64,000 nucleotides of DNA from Megalobrama amblycephala (GCF_018812025.1 NC_063062.1:40161840-40225839); one strand, 5' to 3'. Shown: positions 14,130 through 26,161, counted from the first letter of the stretch. Notes: generated from the sequence alone by a model not told the origin. Translations and numbers: made by a program.

Positions 14130-14225
14130 GTCTTTGAGAAAAATGAATCAGCACAACTGTTTTTAACATTGATAATAATCAGAAATGTTTCTTGAGCAGC
14201 AAATCAGCATTACTATCTCACGTTA
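14130..14225. mobile_element. Fragment of the 56436-59330 element family
   Basis: CAGCACAACTGTTTTTAACA followed by TTGATAATAATCAGAAATG and TTTCTTGAGCAGCAAATC matches the left part of the element at 56436 (CAGCACAACTGTTTTAAAAA, then CTGATAATAATAATCATAAA). Only about 100 bp is recognisable. Confidence 0.65.
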
Positions 14226-14442
14226 CTATCATGAGTCGAGTAAAATCATGGTTAAATCACAGTACATGGTCACAAATCAGTAACATGGTATTGCAAATAT
14301 GTCAGCCTATTACGTAAACACACTCAATCAAACTACAGCAGATTATGTGCATACAAATGCATAATCAGGATGTATTAAATGTATAACAATGAGTGTTATA
14401 AATATTCAAATGAATAAAAGCTTCTGCTTGAATACTAGCAGG

Positions 14443-14444
<2 letters not shown>

Positions 14445-14502
<58 letters not shown>
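14445..14502. repeat. (GT)29 microsatellite
   Basis: 58 bp of uninterrupted GT. Confidence 0.97.
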
Positions 14503-14503
<1 letters not shown>

Positions 14504-15276
14504 CGCATATTGCATGAGTGAGAGATGGAATGTCATAATTTTTGTTTACTGTTTGGAATATACTGTACGTCGGTGGAGAAATGCTCCGTTACCATGGAAA
14601 CCTGCCATGCAAAGGTACTTGCCGCCTCTCAACCCTATCATAGCTGTCAAATCACAATGGGAACACTCTTCAGGAACTGAGATGAGTGTGTGTTAGTGAG
14701 AGAGATGAAAACAGGGTGAAGAGGGTGAAATAAGGAGGGCGGCGTGAACATACGGCTGTGTGGGATCATAATGTGACAAACACCGGCCGTGACCCCTGCG
14801 TGACCCTCAAAACCAACTCTAATTACACTCATGAAGCACAGAACATGACTGTAACCGTGACAACGGCACGTCCAATCACATTCAGTCATGAACGTCACAT
14901 CAGCGCAGCAGGACTCGTACTTTGGCACACAGACTTCTTTGACCTTTTCATGTCTAATAGACTAAACATTCGGGCCGGTGAAACGGTTTACCTGCGCTGA
15001 CTGCCGGCGGTTCCTGAGGTCAGCAGTCAATCTCTCTGTTTCTAAGCGTTCGTCTCTGAGAGCAGCTTTTACGTGCCCTTTCGCTCTCCTTCAGAACCAC
15101 TTACAACAAAAGCCACTTGTCAAACAAAACTAAAAGCTCTATTTTTGTATGTGGAGAGAGTGACTGGCAGTCCTCTGTGGAACTGCTGCGGTTTAAAGGA
15201 GGCGTTCGCACACAATACAGTGATCTGCAGTGACGAACATCTCAAAGTCACTTTCAATGAGAGTGATAAAATATCA
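14503..15276. other. Unique shf intron sequence
   Basis: No repeat family or exon recognised. Several short open frames overlap here on both strands without any family signature. Confidence 0.5.
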
Positions 15277-15503
15277 AGGTTCTTTATTGGCATTGATGGT
15301 TCCATGAAGAACCTTTAACATCCACAGAATCTAAAGGTTCTTTAGACTATTACAATGTTCTTCAAACTAAGAAAAAGATGGTTCTTTCAAGAACTGATCA
15401 ATTAAAGGTTCTTTGAGGAACCAAAAATGGTTCTTCCATAACATCACTGCAAAAAAACAAACAAACAAAAAAACCTTTTGGAACCTTTATTTTTTAAGAG
15501 TAA
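15277..15503. mobile_element. MITE of the AGGTTCTTTATTGGCA family
   Basis: AGGTTCTTTATTGGCATTGA, then TGGTTCCATGAAGAACC, TTAAAGGTTCTTTGAGGAAC and a right end with CCTTTTGGAACCTTTA. A second, interrupted copy lies at 46434-46957. The element is rich in GGTTCTT/AAGAACC inverted motifs and has no coding capacity. Confidence 0.8.
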
Positions 15504-15695
15504 TTGTTTAAAAGTAGTGACAATGTGAAGTGGGCGTGTCCAGTGATGCAAAGTTGAGAGAAATTTGACTATGCAAATGAGCAGCGATGCAATGATATTA
15601 TTATTATTATTATTTTATTTTTATTTTTTTTACTTTGAAAAGTGCTTTCTGCTGCATAAAAGTAATATATTTCTGTACTAATTTCTTCAAGTTAA

Positions 15696-18600
15696 ACTAA
15701 GCTTTTATTTTGGCGGGTTGTGGTGAAGAGCCGTGAGTTTGTGTATGTATCTGCAGATAGTTTTCTGAGCTTTTATTTTGGCGGGTTGCGGTGAAGAGCC
15801 GTGAGTTTGTGTATGTATCTGCTGATAGTTTTCTGAACTTTTATTTTGGCGGGTTGTGGTGAAGAGCAGTGAGTTTGTGTGCATATCTGCAGATAGTTTT
15901 CTGAACTTTTATTTTGGCGGGTTGCGGTGAAGAGCCGTGAGTTTGTGTGCGTATCTGCAGATAGTTTTCTGAACTTTTATTTTGGCGGGTTGCGGTGAAG
16001 AGCCGTGAGTTTGTGTGCGTATCTGCAGATAGTTTTCTGAACTTTTATTTTGGCGGGTTGCGGTGAAGAGCCGTGAGTTTGTGTGTGTATCTGCCGATAG
16101 TTTTCTGAACTTTTATTTTGGCGGGTTGCGGTGAAGAGCAGTGAGTTTGTGTGTGTATCTGCCGATAGTTTTCTGAACTTTTATTTTGGCGGGTTGCGGT
16201 GAAGAACAGCGAGTCTGTGTGCGTATCTGCCGATAGTTTTCTGAACTTTTATTTTGGCGGGTTGCGGTGAAGAGCACTGAGTTTGTGTGCGTATCTGCAG
16301 ATAGTTTTCTGAACTTTTATTTTGGCGGGTTGCGGTGAAGAGCCGTGAGTTTGTGTGCGTATCTGCAGATAGTTTTCTGAACTTTTATTTTGGCGGGTTG
16401 CGGTGAAGAGCTGTGAGTTCGTGTCCGTATCTGCCGATAGTTTTCTGAACTTTTATTTTGGCGGGTTGCGGTGAAGAGCAGTGAGTTTGTGTGTGTATCT
16501 GCTGATAGTTTTCTGAACTTTTATTTTGGCGGGTTGCGGTGAAGAGCACTGAGTTTGTGTGTGTATCTGCAGATAGTTTTCTGAACTTTTATTTTGGAGG
16601 GTTGCGGTGAAGATCTGTGAGTTTGTGTGTGTATCTGCCGATAGTTTTCTGAACTTTTATTTTGGCGGGTTGCGGTGAAGAGCACTGAGTTTGTGTGTGT
16701 ATCTGCAGATAGTTTTCTGAACTTTTATTTTGGCGGGTTGCGGTGAAGATCTGTGAGTTTGTGTGTGTATCTGCCGATAGTTTTCTGAACTTTTATTTTG
16801 GCGGGTTGCGGTGAAGAACAGCGAGTCTGTGTGCGTATCTGCCGATAGTTTTCTGAACTTTTATTTTGGCGGGTTGCGGTGAAGAGCACTGAGTTTGTGT
16901 GCGTATCTGCAGATAGTTTTCTGAACTTTTATTTTGGCGGGTTGCGGTGAAGAGCCGTGAGTTTGTGTGCGTATCTGCAGATAGTTTTCTGAACTTTTAT
17001 TTTGGCGGGTTGCGGTGAAGAGCTGTGAGTTCGTGTCCGTATCTGCCGATAGTTTTCTGAACTTTTATTTTGGTGGGTTGCGGTGAAGAGCAGTGAGTTT
17101 GTGTCCGTATCTGCCGATAGTTTTCTGAACTTTTATTTTGGCGGGTTGCGGTGAAGAGCAGTGAGTTTGTGTGTGTATCTGCCGATAGTTTTCTGAACTT
17201 TTATTTTGGCGGGTTGCGGTGAAGAGCAGTGAGTTTGTGTGTGTATCTGCTGATAGTTTTCTGAACTTTTATTTTGGCGGGTTGCGGTGAAGAGCACTGA
17301 GTTTGTGTGTGTATCTGCAGATAGTTTTCTGAACTTTTATTTTGGAAGGTTGCGGTGAAGATCTGTGAGTTTGTGTGTGTATCTGCCGATAGTTTTCTGA
17401 ACTTTTATTTTGGCGGGTTGCGGTGAAGAGCACTGAGTTTGTGTGTGTATCTGCAGATAGTTTTCTGAACTTTTATTTTGGCGGGTTGCGGTGAAGAGCA
17501 GTGAGTTTGTGTGTGTATCTGCCGATAGTTTTCTGAACTTTTATTTTGGCGGGTGTGGTGAAGAGCACTGAGTTTGTGTGTGTATCTGCAGATAGTTTTC
17601 TGAACTTTTATTTTGGCGGGTTGCGGTGAAGAGCAGTGAGTTTGTGTCCGTATCTGCCGATAGTTTTCTGAACTTTTATTTTGGCGGGTTGCGGTGAAGA
17701 GCAGTGAGTTTGTGTGTGTATCTGCCGATAGTTTTCTGAACTTTTATTTTGGCGGGTTGCGGTGAAGAGCAGTGAGTTTGTGTGTGTATCTGCCGATAGT
17801 TTTCTGAACTTTTATTTTGGCGGGTTGCGGTGAAGAGCACTGAGTTTGTGTGTGTATCTGCAGATAGTTTTCTGAACTTTTATTTTGGAGGGTTGCAGTG
17901 AAGATCTGTGAGTTTGTGTGTGTATCTGCAGATAGTTTTCTGAACTTTTATTTTGGCGGGTTGCGGTGAAGAGCACTGAGTTTGTGTGCGTATCTGCAGA
18001 TAGTTTTCTGAACTTTTATTTTGGCGGGTTGCGGTGAAGAGCCGTGAGTTTGTGTGCGTATCTGCAGATAGTTTTCTGAACTTTTATTTTGGCGGGTTGC
18101 GGTGAAGAGCCGTGAGTTTGTGTGCGTATCTGCAGATAGTTTTCTGAACTTTTATTTTGGCGGGTTGTGGTGAAGAGCACTGAGTTTGTGTGCGTATCTG
18201 CAGATAGTTTTCTGAACTTTTATTTTGGCGGGTTGCGGTGAAGAGCCGTGAGTTTGTGTGCGTATCTGCAGATAGTTTTCTGAACTTTTATTTTGGCGGG
18301 TTGCGGTGAAGAGCAGTGAGTTTGTGTGTGTATCTGCAGATAGTTTTCTGAACTTTTATTTTGGCGGGTTGCGGTGAAGAGCAGTGAGTTTGTGTGCGTA
18401 TCTGCCGATAGTTTTCTGAACTTTTATTTTGGCGGGTTGCGGTGAAGAGCAGTGAGTTTGTGTGCGTATCTGCCGATAGTTTTCTGAACTTTTATTTTGG
18501 CGGGTTGCGGTGAAGAGCAGTGAGTTTGTGTGTGTATCTGCAGATAGTTTTCTGAACTTTTATTTTGGCAGGTTGTGATGGAGATCTGTGAGTTCGTGTG

Positions 18601-18725
18601 CGTATCTGCTGATAGTTTTCTGAACTTTTATTTTGGCGGGTTGCGGTGAAGAGCAGCGAGTCTGTGTGCGTATCGGCCGATAGTTTTCTGAACTTTTATT
18701 TTGGCGGGTTGCGGTGAAGAGCTTT
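15696..18725. repeat. 68-bp minisatellite array, ~44 copies (3.0 kb)
   Basis: The unit is 68 bp, measured from successive CTGAACTTTTATTTTGG starts at 15901 and 15969. It contains TTTTGGCGGGTTGCGGTG, GAGTTTGTGTGCGTATCTG and CAGATAGTTTTCTGAA. Variation between units is concentrated at a few sites (GCCGTGAG, GCAGTGAG or GCACTGAG; CTGCAGATA, CTGCCGATA or CTGCTGATA; GTGCG or GTGTG), several of which are CpG-to-TpG changes. A rare unit (GAAGAACAGCGAGTCTG) recurs 612 bp apart (9 units), showing a higher-order duplication. As 68 is not divisible by 3, the array is not coding. It lies inside a shf intron. Confidence 0.97.
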
Positions 18726-20847
18726 GTGCAGCCCTTGATTTATCCATAAACATTTCTCAATGACATAACATCCCGCGTTATACAGTAAATAATTTTTTTA
18801 TGACTGGATTCTGCAGAAACCACAGGCCCTATTATTCTTTTAATTATTTTCAAAAGTTACGGCCAGTTGTGCAGTTTCCAATAACATTACTTCAGCCAGC
18901 AGTCGAACGCCAACTAAGACCAATAATACAGCTATAAAATCACTGTATGTGTATTATTATACAGGGGCAAACAGACTCATCCTTCTAGAGATTAAAAAGA
19001 AATGAACAAGGTCTAAAGTTGATTTATTTACATTTATTACAACAGAGTTTGTCTCCTCTAGCCAGAATGTCCACAGTGAACCTGATCTAAACAACAACAC
19101 TCTGCAGGTGATTCACAGAAGAAGGACACAGAATGTGACGTGAGCAAATGGAATCCCTTTATCAGATCAAAGCGTCAGTCGGAGCTTGACGGATGGGTGA
19201 AGATTTGTCTTTCATCACAGAGCAGAGGGAGGAGCGGATAAGAACCATTCAGACAGAACACCAGGAGATAAGAAAACTCAAAGGGATTCGAGGTAAAATC
19301 AAACATGTGACTTTAATTGGCCATAAGGACTGGAGACTGGAGGAATGGCAGACAGATGCTGCTGCGCTTTGGTGGCCTGTCAATCATCTCAGTGTTTCTG
19401 TATGAATATGAAAGTGTGTTCATAAGGAAACTGCTTTCAGACCAGCTTCCGTCAGTCCCTCAGCTCACCATTGGTGTCGCCAAACTGCTCCGTCTCCAAA
19501 ATGTTCGTACACATGGGTCAGAGTTTGCATGGATGTGTGGAAATTTTCCCATCAAGTTTGTTTTTATAAATCACAACTTATGCATAGAAACTGGCGTATG
19601 CACTTTCAGATTCCCAGATCCAGTTCATATCATCATTTCCTGTTTCCTAAACACAATTCTGAGAAGCTTCTGAGGAATAAAAACATCGATGCCACAGAAG
19701 CATTAAACACGTTGGTTTGTCTTGAAGCACACCGATGACAGACGACGCATACGGACACTAAACGGCTCCATTCCACGTCGAAACACAGCGAGGGTTACTT
19801 CTGAACACATTTGCTAATTAAAGCTGCTAATTAATTCTCATTTACTAATTCACTAATGGAACTTCCATCGAGCGAGCAAGGCGCTCAGCGGGGAGGGCCG
19901 GTCGTAATTCACCGCCATATTACAGGCTGCAATTAAGTTCTCTGGTCTGACTTCTGCCGTGATTAACTAGTCACGGTCGCATTCATATTCTGAACGCACA
20001 CTGAGAAAACCCCGACCGGCAGACTCAGAACGGGCAGGTGAAACCGCGTGATGAAGACATCCGTTCGCATTTCTCTGCAGCCTCATTCAAGGAGTCAGTC
20101 CTGCTCGGCTAAAATAACATGCGCTTGATAACAGCTGGATGTCACGGGCCACTTACACATGCACAAGATTTGCCTTTTGTTTCCTGCCTTCATTAAACCC
20201 CGGGACTCACAAAAGCAAAGAAAAGCAGGCCTCCGTGGGCTTAAGCCTCACAGTCACGCTCACATAATGAAATCTAGATATCTTTTAATTATATTATTTC
20301 ATATTCTACAGAGACACAGGCCTGAAAGAAAGGACCGGAAAACGGCAACAATTAATTCATAGCCGAAAACAAAGGGCTCCAGCTTTTCTTGGAGCAAACA
20401 AAAGAGTTTGCCCATATTTATATGCAAATTTTATTTCTGGCCCATCAAGTAGCATGCAAAAATTAAAATCTCGTCAGATTGATGAGACAGCTTGTCAGCT
20501 GCTTATAGATGGGAACAAAGGAACAAACGGCGAGATGGTCGACTAGTAGTTCAACAACGGGCTGGTGGATTAGTGAGGTTAACTGGTGCTTTAAATCTCA
20601 GATTTGACATGCATCAGCACAATAACAGAGACTCTAAATCTCTAAAGCAGCACTTGTGCACAAATTCACCATCTAAATATGACTAAAATTAATAAATTAA
20701 TGACTAAAGGCCTGTTCACATCGACAATAATAACTGTAACGATAACAATAAAGATATAGTTTCTAATTTTTATTTAAGTTTTTCATCTGATATCCATTAT
20801 ATTTAATTTCATCTCAGCTTTATTTAAATTAACAGAAATGTTTTTAA
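18726..20847. other. Unique shf intron sequence with candidate conserved non-coding islands
   Basis: Mostly non-repetitive. Positions 19860-20150 and 20360-20500 look like conserved non-coding sequence. The second holds an octamer-type ATGCAAAT in CATATTTATATGCAAATT near 20417-20437. An open frame at 19193-19405 has no family signature that I recognise, and I do not call it a gene. Confidence 0.45.
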
Positions 20848-21172
20848 TCCTCTGGTGTCGTTTGGTCATTTTAGACTGAAAAAAATGTTTGGAAATTAAA
20901 AAATTTTTATTTTGTTGGAGTGGTACAAAAATCTGTGACTTTTATGGCAGTTGCTATGTGACCCCCCCAAAATTTGTGGAATTTATTCGAAACAGCTAAA
21001 TGGTCATGAAAAAATAGTCACACTTGTGTTGTTCATGGTCAAAAATGACCGCCACAGGGAATGAATGTGAAAATAGGCAAAATACAGACAATTTTTTGTC
21101 AATCAAATCAGCCACGATGCAGAAAAAAGTGCACAGCAAGAAAGGGGTTACACTCTAAAATACAGAGAGAAC

Positions 21173-21207
<35 letters not shown>

Positions 21208-21518
21208 ACTCAAGCACACACACACACACAACACACTATTACACACACACAAATGAACTGGTGTGGCTGTAACAATATGGCAAAACGGAGCCAGAAATCA
21301 TTCCTGTTCATTTTTGTTGAATTTTCATGTTATGTGTAACAGAACCTCTTTCTCTGGGTTCAGGTTTGAATAGAAAAATTATTGCAAAAACTGACACTTC
21401 AAATCAACATTTCAAAAAACCTTCGAGTCTTCGAGAATGTTTAAATATATATCCAAATCAACAACTTTATAAAAATACGTATTTATGCCTAAAAACAACC
21501 AGAGAAGTCTTTTATATA

Positions 21519-23122
21519 CAGGTGCTGGTCATATAATTAGAATATCATCAAAAAAGTTGATTTATTTCACTAATTGCATTCAAAAAGTGAAACTTGTATA
21601 TTATATTCATTCATTACACACAGACTGATATATTTCAAATGTTTATTTCTTTTAATTTTGATGATTATAACTGACAACTAAGGAAAATCCCAAATTCAGT
21701 ATCTCAGAAAATCAGAATATTGTGAAAAGGTTCAATATTGAAGACACCTGGTGCCACACTCTAATCAGCTAATTAACTCAAAATACCTGCAAAGGCCTTT
21801 AAATGGTCTCTCAGTCTAGTTCTGTAGGCTACACAATCATGGGGAAGACTGCTGACTTGACAGTTGTCCAAAAGATGACCATTGACACCTTGCACAAGGA
21901 GGGCAAGACACAAAAGGTCATTGCAAAATAGGCTGGCTGTTCACAGAGCTCTGTGTCCAAGCACATTAATAGAGAGGTGAAGGGAAGAAAAAGATGTGGT
22001 AGAAAAAAAGTGTACAAGTAATAGGGATAACCGCACCCTGGAGAGGATTGTGAAACAAAAGCCATTCAAAAATGTGGGGGAGATTCACAAAGAGTGGACT
22101 GCAGCTGGAGTCAGTGATTCAAGAACCACCACGCACAGACGTATGCAAGACATGTGTTTCAGCTGTCGCATTCCTTGTGTCAAGCCACTCTTGAACAACA
22201 GACAGTGTCAGAAGCGTCTAAAGACAAAAAGGACTGGACTGCTGCTGAGTGGTCCAAAGTTATGTTCTCTGATGAAAGTAAATTTTGCATTTCCTTTGGA
22301 AATCAGGGTCCCAGAGTCTGGAGGAAGAGAGGAGAGACACACAATCCCTGTTGCTTGAGGTCCAGTGTAAAGTTTCCACAGTCAGTGATGGTTTGGGGTG
22401 CCATGTCATCTGCTGGTGTTGGTCCACTGTGTTTTCTGAGGTCCAAGGTCAACGCAGCCGTATACCAGGAAGTTTTAGAGCACTTCATGCTTCCTGCTGC
22501 TGACCAACTTTATGGAGATGCAGATTTCATTTTCCAACAGGATTTGGCACCTGCACACAGTGCCAAAGCTACCAGTACCTGGTTTAAGGACCATGGTATC
22601 CCTGTTCTTAATTGGCCAGCAAACTCGCCTGACCTTAACCCCATAGAAAATCTACGGGGTATTGTGAAGAGGAAGATGCGATATGCCAGACCCAACAATG
22701 CAGAAGAGCTGAAGGCCACTATCAGAGCAACCTGGGCTCTCATAACACCTGAGCACTGCCATAAACTGATCGACTCCATGCCATGCCACATTGCTGCAGT
22801 AATTCAGGCAAAAGGAGCCCCAACTAAGTATTGAGTGCTGTACATGCTCATACTTTTCATGTTCATACTTTTCAGTTGGCCAAGATTTCTAAAAATCCTT
22901 TCTTTGTATTGGTCTTAAGTAATATTCTAATTTTCTGAGATACTGAATTTGGGATTTTCCTTAGTTGTCCGTTATAATCATCAAAATAAAAAGAAATAAA
23001 CTTTTGAAATATATCAGTCTGTGTGTAATGAATGAATATAATATACAAGTTTCACTTTTTGAATGGAATTAGTGAAATAAATCAACTTTTTGATGATATT
23101 CTAATTATATGACCAGCACCTG
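21519..23122 (+). mobile_element. Complete Tc1-like transposon, 1604 bp, with ~200-bp inverted repeats
   Basis: It is flanked by TA on both sides. The ends CAGGTGCTGGTCATATAATT and AATTATATGACCAGCACCTG are perfect inverse copies, and the match continues for about 200 bp through AATATCATCAAAAAAGTTGA and CAGTCTGATATATTTCAAA-type segments. It is the best preserved DNA transposon in the window, but its transposase is broken. Confidence 0.95.
21839..22834 (+). pseudogene. Tc1-like DD34E transposase pseudogene
   Basis: Starts ATG at 21839 (MGKTADLTVVQKMTIDTLHK), followed by an in-frame TAG after GKTQKVIAK in the N-terminal HTH domain. The reading frame shifts near 22010-22030, where NRDNRTLERIVKQKPF continues in another frame, and shifts back near 22220. 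From there one frame is open to 22834. It contains VMFSDESKFCI (first Asp), FIFQQDLAPAHSA (second Asp; the usual Asn after it is Leu), and SPDLNPIENLRGIVK (the final Glu). All three catalytic acids remain, but one stop and two frameshifts make it inactive. Its intact termini could still be mobilised in trans. Confidence 0.93.
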
Positions 23123-23525
23123 TAGAGCTATACATGAATCTAGTGGTTACACCACGACATTACAGATGTTTTTCTTTTCTTTACTCCCACCAGATGGCAC
23201 TAATCTACCTCCAAACATTGGATTTTAAAGGCATTGTCTCTATTTTAACATGAAATACAGCTTTAATTGAAAAATAATTAAAAAATAGGGAAAAATGTGT
23301 ATTATTTTCAATGGAAAAAAACTGATCATAATTATTGTATAAATATTAATTAGTAGCATGAAATTCTCTCACAATACAAAATAAAAAACAAAAAATATTA
23401 TTGAACAAAAGTATATTACATTGATTTTAATGAACATAAAATAAAGTTACATTTCAGGTGTTCAGTCACTTTTGACCACGAACAACACAAGTGTGACCCC
23501 CAAATGAACAACACCAGAGAGTTAA

Positions 23526-24439
23526 ATGTTTCTGGATGTGAATTTGAGAGCAGAAAGCAGCGTTCAGCCTGTCTCTGTGAAACGACCCTTTAACCTGTTT
23601 ATTCCTGTGAGGAAGTGGAGTGACGGGATCATCTTACGGTTAATCTCTAGAGGAAACCCGCTGCCCGGATCAATCCAGGTTAACTTACAGCCGCCCGGCG
23701 TGCTTAAATCCACACGCACCACTGCGAGAAACGGATACCTTCACTCTGCCGTCTGACACATAAATCTGGATTTGGAGAGCGTTCATGAGCGACACGCAAT
23801 ACGCCTTTTAAGCATTCTTTGGCTTTATGGAGGGACCCTGATACAACAGGCAGATCGAGTGAGCGTAAGCTTTCCAAAAGTCTGAAATGGAAACACGAAT
23901 TCTAGTCATCTGATCACTTAAACCGTATTCCTGAGGATCTGAACATCTGTAATCTCCAGGGCACAATCGCTTCTCCACATTTCCCTGTCAAATGAATGAA
24001 GTGCAAACATGGGAAGGTGGTGATTGTGTTACACAGAGGTGGTAAACTGTGAAGTGAGGAACACTAAACGTCTCAGAAGTGGCTGTTTTGAGTGTCAGAC
24101 CTGGATCTGCAGACGCTGAGCTCTATAAAAGCCAATGAGGTGTTTTCAGGAAAGCTGGACTCAAGCCTTCGGTGATTTTCTGCTTCAGTGGAAGCAAATG
24201 CTATATTTGGACCGTACCGGCAGAAAGACACTTTAATCTCAGCGCAGCCCATTACATTTATCTGAGCATATGTGCTTCATGTGTTCAAAAGCCCTTCACC
24301 TGTTTTCAGGAGTGGGAACGTCACAATTCAGCAATGGACATCCAGAGAGAAAGAGATGTTTAAAAAACATAGTTTAAAAAAATGGTAATAAAATATGACG
24401 AGATCTCAGAGTTAAACTGTGTCAGAAAACACTTAATCA
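23526..24439. other. Unique shf intron sequence
   Basis: No exon or repeat family recognised. Confidence 0.5.
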
Positions 24440-24646
24440 GGTCAAAGTGTCTGAATAATTTTTGGTTCCAAATTTTTATCAATTTTGCTGGTAGTCCACT
24501 GTATGAAGAATTGTTGGGTATAATATGTCACAGTTCACTTTATTTTGCTATCCTCACTTACAGAAACCAACTATAGTGTCCTGAACCCACTAGTAAAAAT
24601 ATATCAAAAATTGTATCTAGTGTCTGAATAATTTTTGGTTTGACTG
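24440..24646. mobile_element. Tc1/mariner-type MITE end
   Basis: The right terminus ...AATTTTTGGTTTGACTG is followed by TA (24647-24648), so on the minus strand it reads TA-CAGTCAAACCAAAAATT. The related segment GTGTCTGAATAATTTTTGG occurs twice (24447 and 24620), suggesting subterminal repeats. The left end is not defined. Confidence 0.65.
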
Positions 24647-24650
24647 TATA

Positions 24651-24659
<9 letters not shown>

Positions 24660-24722
<63 letters not shown>
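24660..24722. repeat. (TA)n microsatellite
   Basis: About 63 bp of uninterrupted TA directly beside the Tc1/mariner-type terminus. Confidence 0.97.
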
Positions 24723-24726
<4 letters not shown>

Positions 24727-25236
24727 TTTTCAGACATTTTGAGGCTTTTCCAGTTGTTGCTAAGTACTGGTTTGTATTTTTAACAGAATTTTGCAGAGTA
24801 TTTTCTAGCCAATTACATTTTTTTTTTAGAGCAAAAGTCAATTTTATCAAATACATTTTATACATTTTTATTCAATATTGCCAAAACTGCCCACAAATAG
24901 TGCTTTTTTGGTCAAAAATGTAGGTGCATAAGCTCAGATATAGGAGGCTTACCATCAATTAGATCCAAAAAGAAATACAAAACCTGTGATAATTGAAAGA
25001 AAACAAGTTGACAAAAAGATTGAATCCAATATTTGGTGATAATAAAGAGTAACAAGAGATTTATAAGCAATTTTTTGTAGGCAGATCATTTTTGTACTGG
25101 AACACCACAAGTGTAACAAGGTGTGTGTTTACAAAAAAATCTCCCAAAATTTGAGTGAGTAAAGTTTTAGTCCAATGCGATAACGTTAACCTCTCCAGGT
25201 CAAAATGACCCGAACACAAGCTGAGGGTTAAGCATT
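24723..25236. mobile_element. Probable fragment of a TTAA-targeting element
   Basis: The right end reads CAGGTCAAAATGACCCGAAC then CTGAGGG followed by TTAA. GTCAAAATGACC is a palindrome similar to motifs in the TTAA elements at 20848 and 25346. No matching left terminus was found. AT-rich and non-coding. Confidence 0.45.
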
Positions 25237-25345
25237 GGCTTTACAGCAGCGCCCTGATACACACACAGATCAAGTGAGCGCAAGCCTTCCAAAACATCCA
25301 GGTTTTCCATGATCATGAAAATCTTATGTTTAATAAACACATTAA

Positions 25346-26161
25346 CCCTTAAATGCATACCTCGGGTCTTTAGTGACCCAGGACATCATTCACTACCCTC
25401 CTCCTCATTCATTTTTTAAAGTTAGACATCAACCTTCTTGGTATTCCTCAATCAATTTATTACAAAGAATATAACAAGAAAAAAATCATAAAATTATAAA
25501 AGAATGCCTATTTTTGCGTTCATTTTGTGTAAAAATTGTATAGGGTCACGAACGACCCGAAGTGTGTATGAGTGTACGTATATTTTTTCTGCACAACAAT
25601 AATTGAATCTTAGATGACAGAAAAGGTGCAATTCACCTTTATTCAACAAGGTGGCAATGTCTGAAACACAATGCTGAAGTGACGACTCATTCAGATAGAA
25701 AACGAAATAATAAAACAAACATGAAATGGCTCAGCGATTTATTGCAGAGCAAGTACTGAACGCAATCAAATATGACTGTAACTCTTACTGGATGGATCTG
25801 GTGAAGCTGTTAGTGATCGAAATATTGATTTTGAAGATGTTGAAAATTATATAGTTTTGAGAATACTTTTGAGATCACGAATGGGCTCATATTCGTGACC
25901 TCAAACATAAAACTAGCCTATTATTAGCTGAATTTACTGGGAAATGAGCTCTGACGAAGACAGTGATGATGGCATAAAACATCTGCTCAAATGGAGCCCT
26001 ATAATATGCTTTATTTTATTCTTCTGTAATTGTTACTCAAATATCAGAGGAGTTTTATATTATTGCGACAGGTAGAGATCCTTCTGTGTTAGATATTGAT
26101 CCGGGTCGATAAAGACCCGAATATGTAAGAATGATTGGTGAAACAGTCATGCATTTAAGGG
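25346..26161 (+). mobile_element. piggyBac-like MITE, 816 bp, TTAA target duplication
   Basis: TTAA at 25342-25345 and 26162-26165. The termini CCCTTAAATGCATAC and GTCATGCATTTAAGGG are inverted, and the CCCTT start plus TTAA target is the piggyBac signature. The palindromic motif GGGTC(N)nGACCC recurs inside (CGGGTCTTTAGTGACCC, GGGTCACGAACGACCC, GGGTCGATAAAGACCC). Confidence 0.88.
25726..25854 (+). pseudogene. N-terminal remnant of a piggyBac-type transposase
   Basis: A 42-codon open frame starting MAQRFIAEQVLNAIK, which resembles the start of fish piggyBac-type transposases (M-A-x-R-[FY]-x-A-E-Q-x-L). After this the frame is lost. An acidic segment typical of this N-terminal region appears in a neighbouring frame (SDRNIDFEDVENY, about 25811-25849). 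The rest of the transposase is deleted. The match is from memory of the family. Confidence 0.55.

Larger units (their letters stand above)
20848..23521. mobile_element. TTAA-flanked (piggyBac-like) element carrying a nested Tc1 transposon
   Basis: TTAA at 20844-20847 and 23522-23525 flank imperfect terminal inverted repeats: TCCTCTGGTGTCG on the left and AACACCAGAGAG on the right. Subterminal inverted repeats are also visible (CACTTGTGTTGTTCATGG near 21024 and AACAACACAAGTGTGAC near 23481). Without the nested Tc1 the element is about 1.07 kb and non-coding. The superfamily is inferred from the TTAA target only. Confidence 0.75.

Noticed and set aside
19193..19738. Cluster of three overlapping plus-strand frames as a possible gene
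   Set aside because: Frames differ, there is no domain signature, and it is opposite in sense to the host gene.
22303..22791. Minus-strand frames inside the Tc1 element
   Set aside because: Antisense shadows of the transposase pseudogene.
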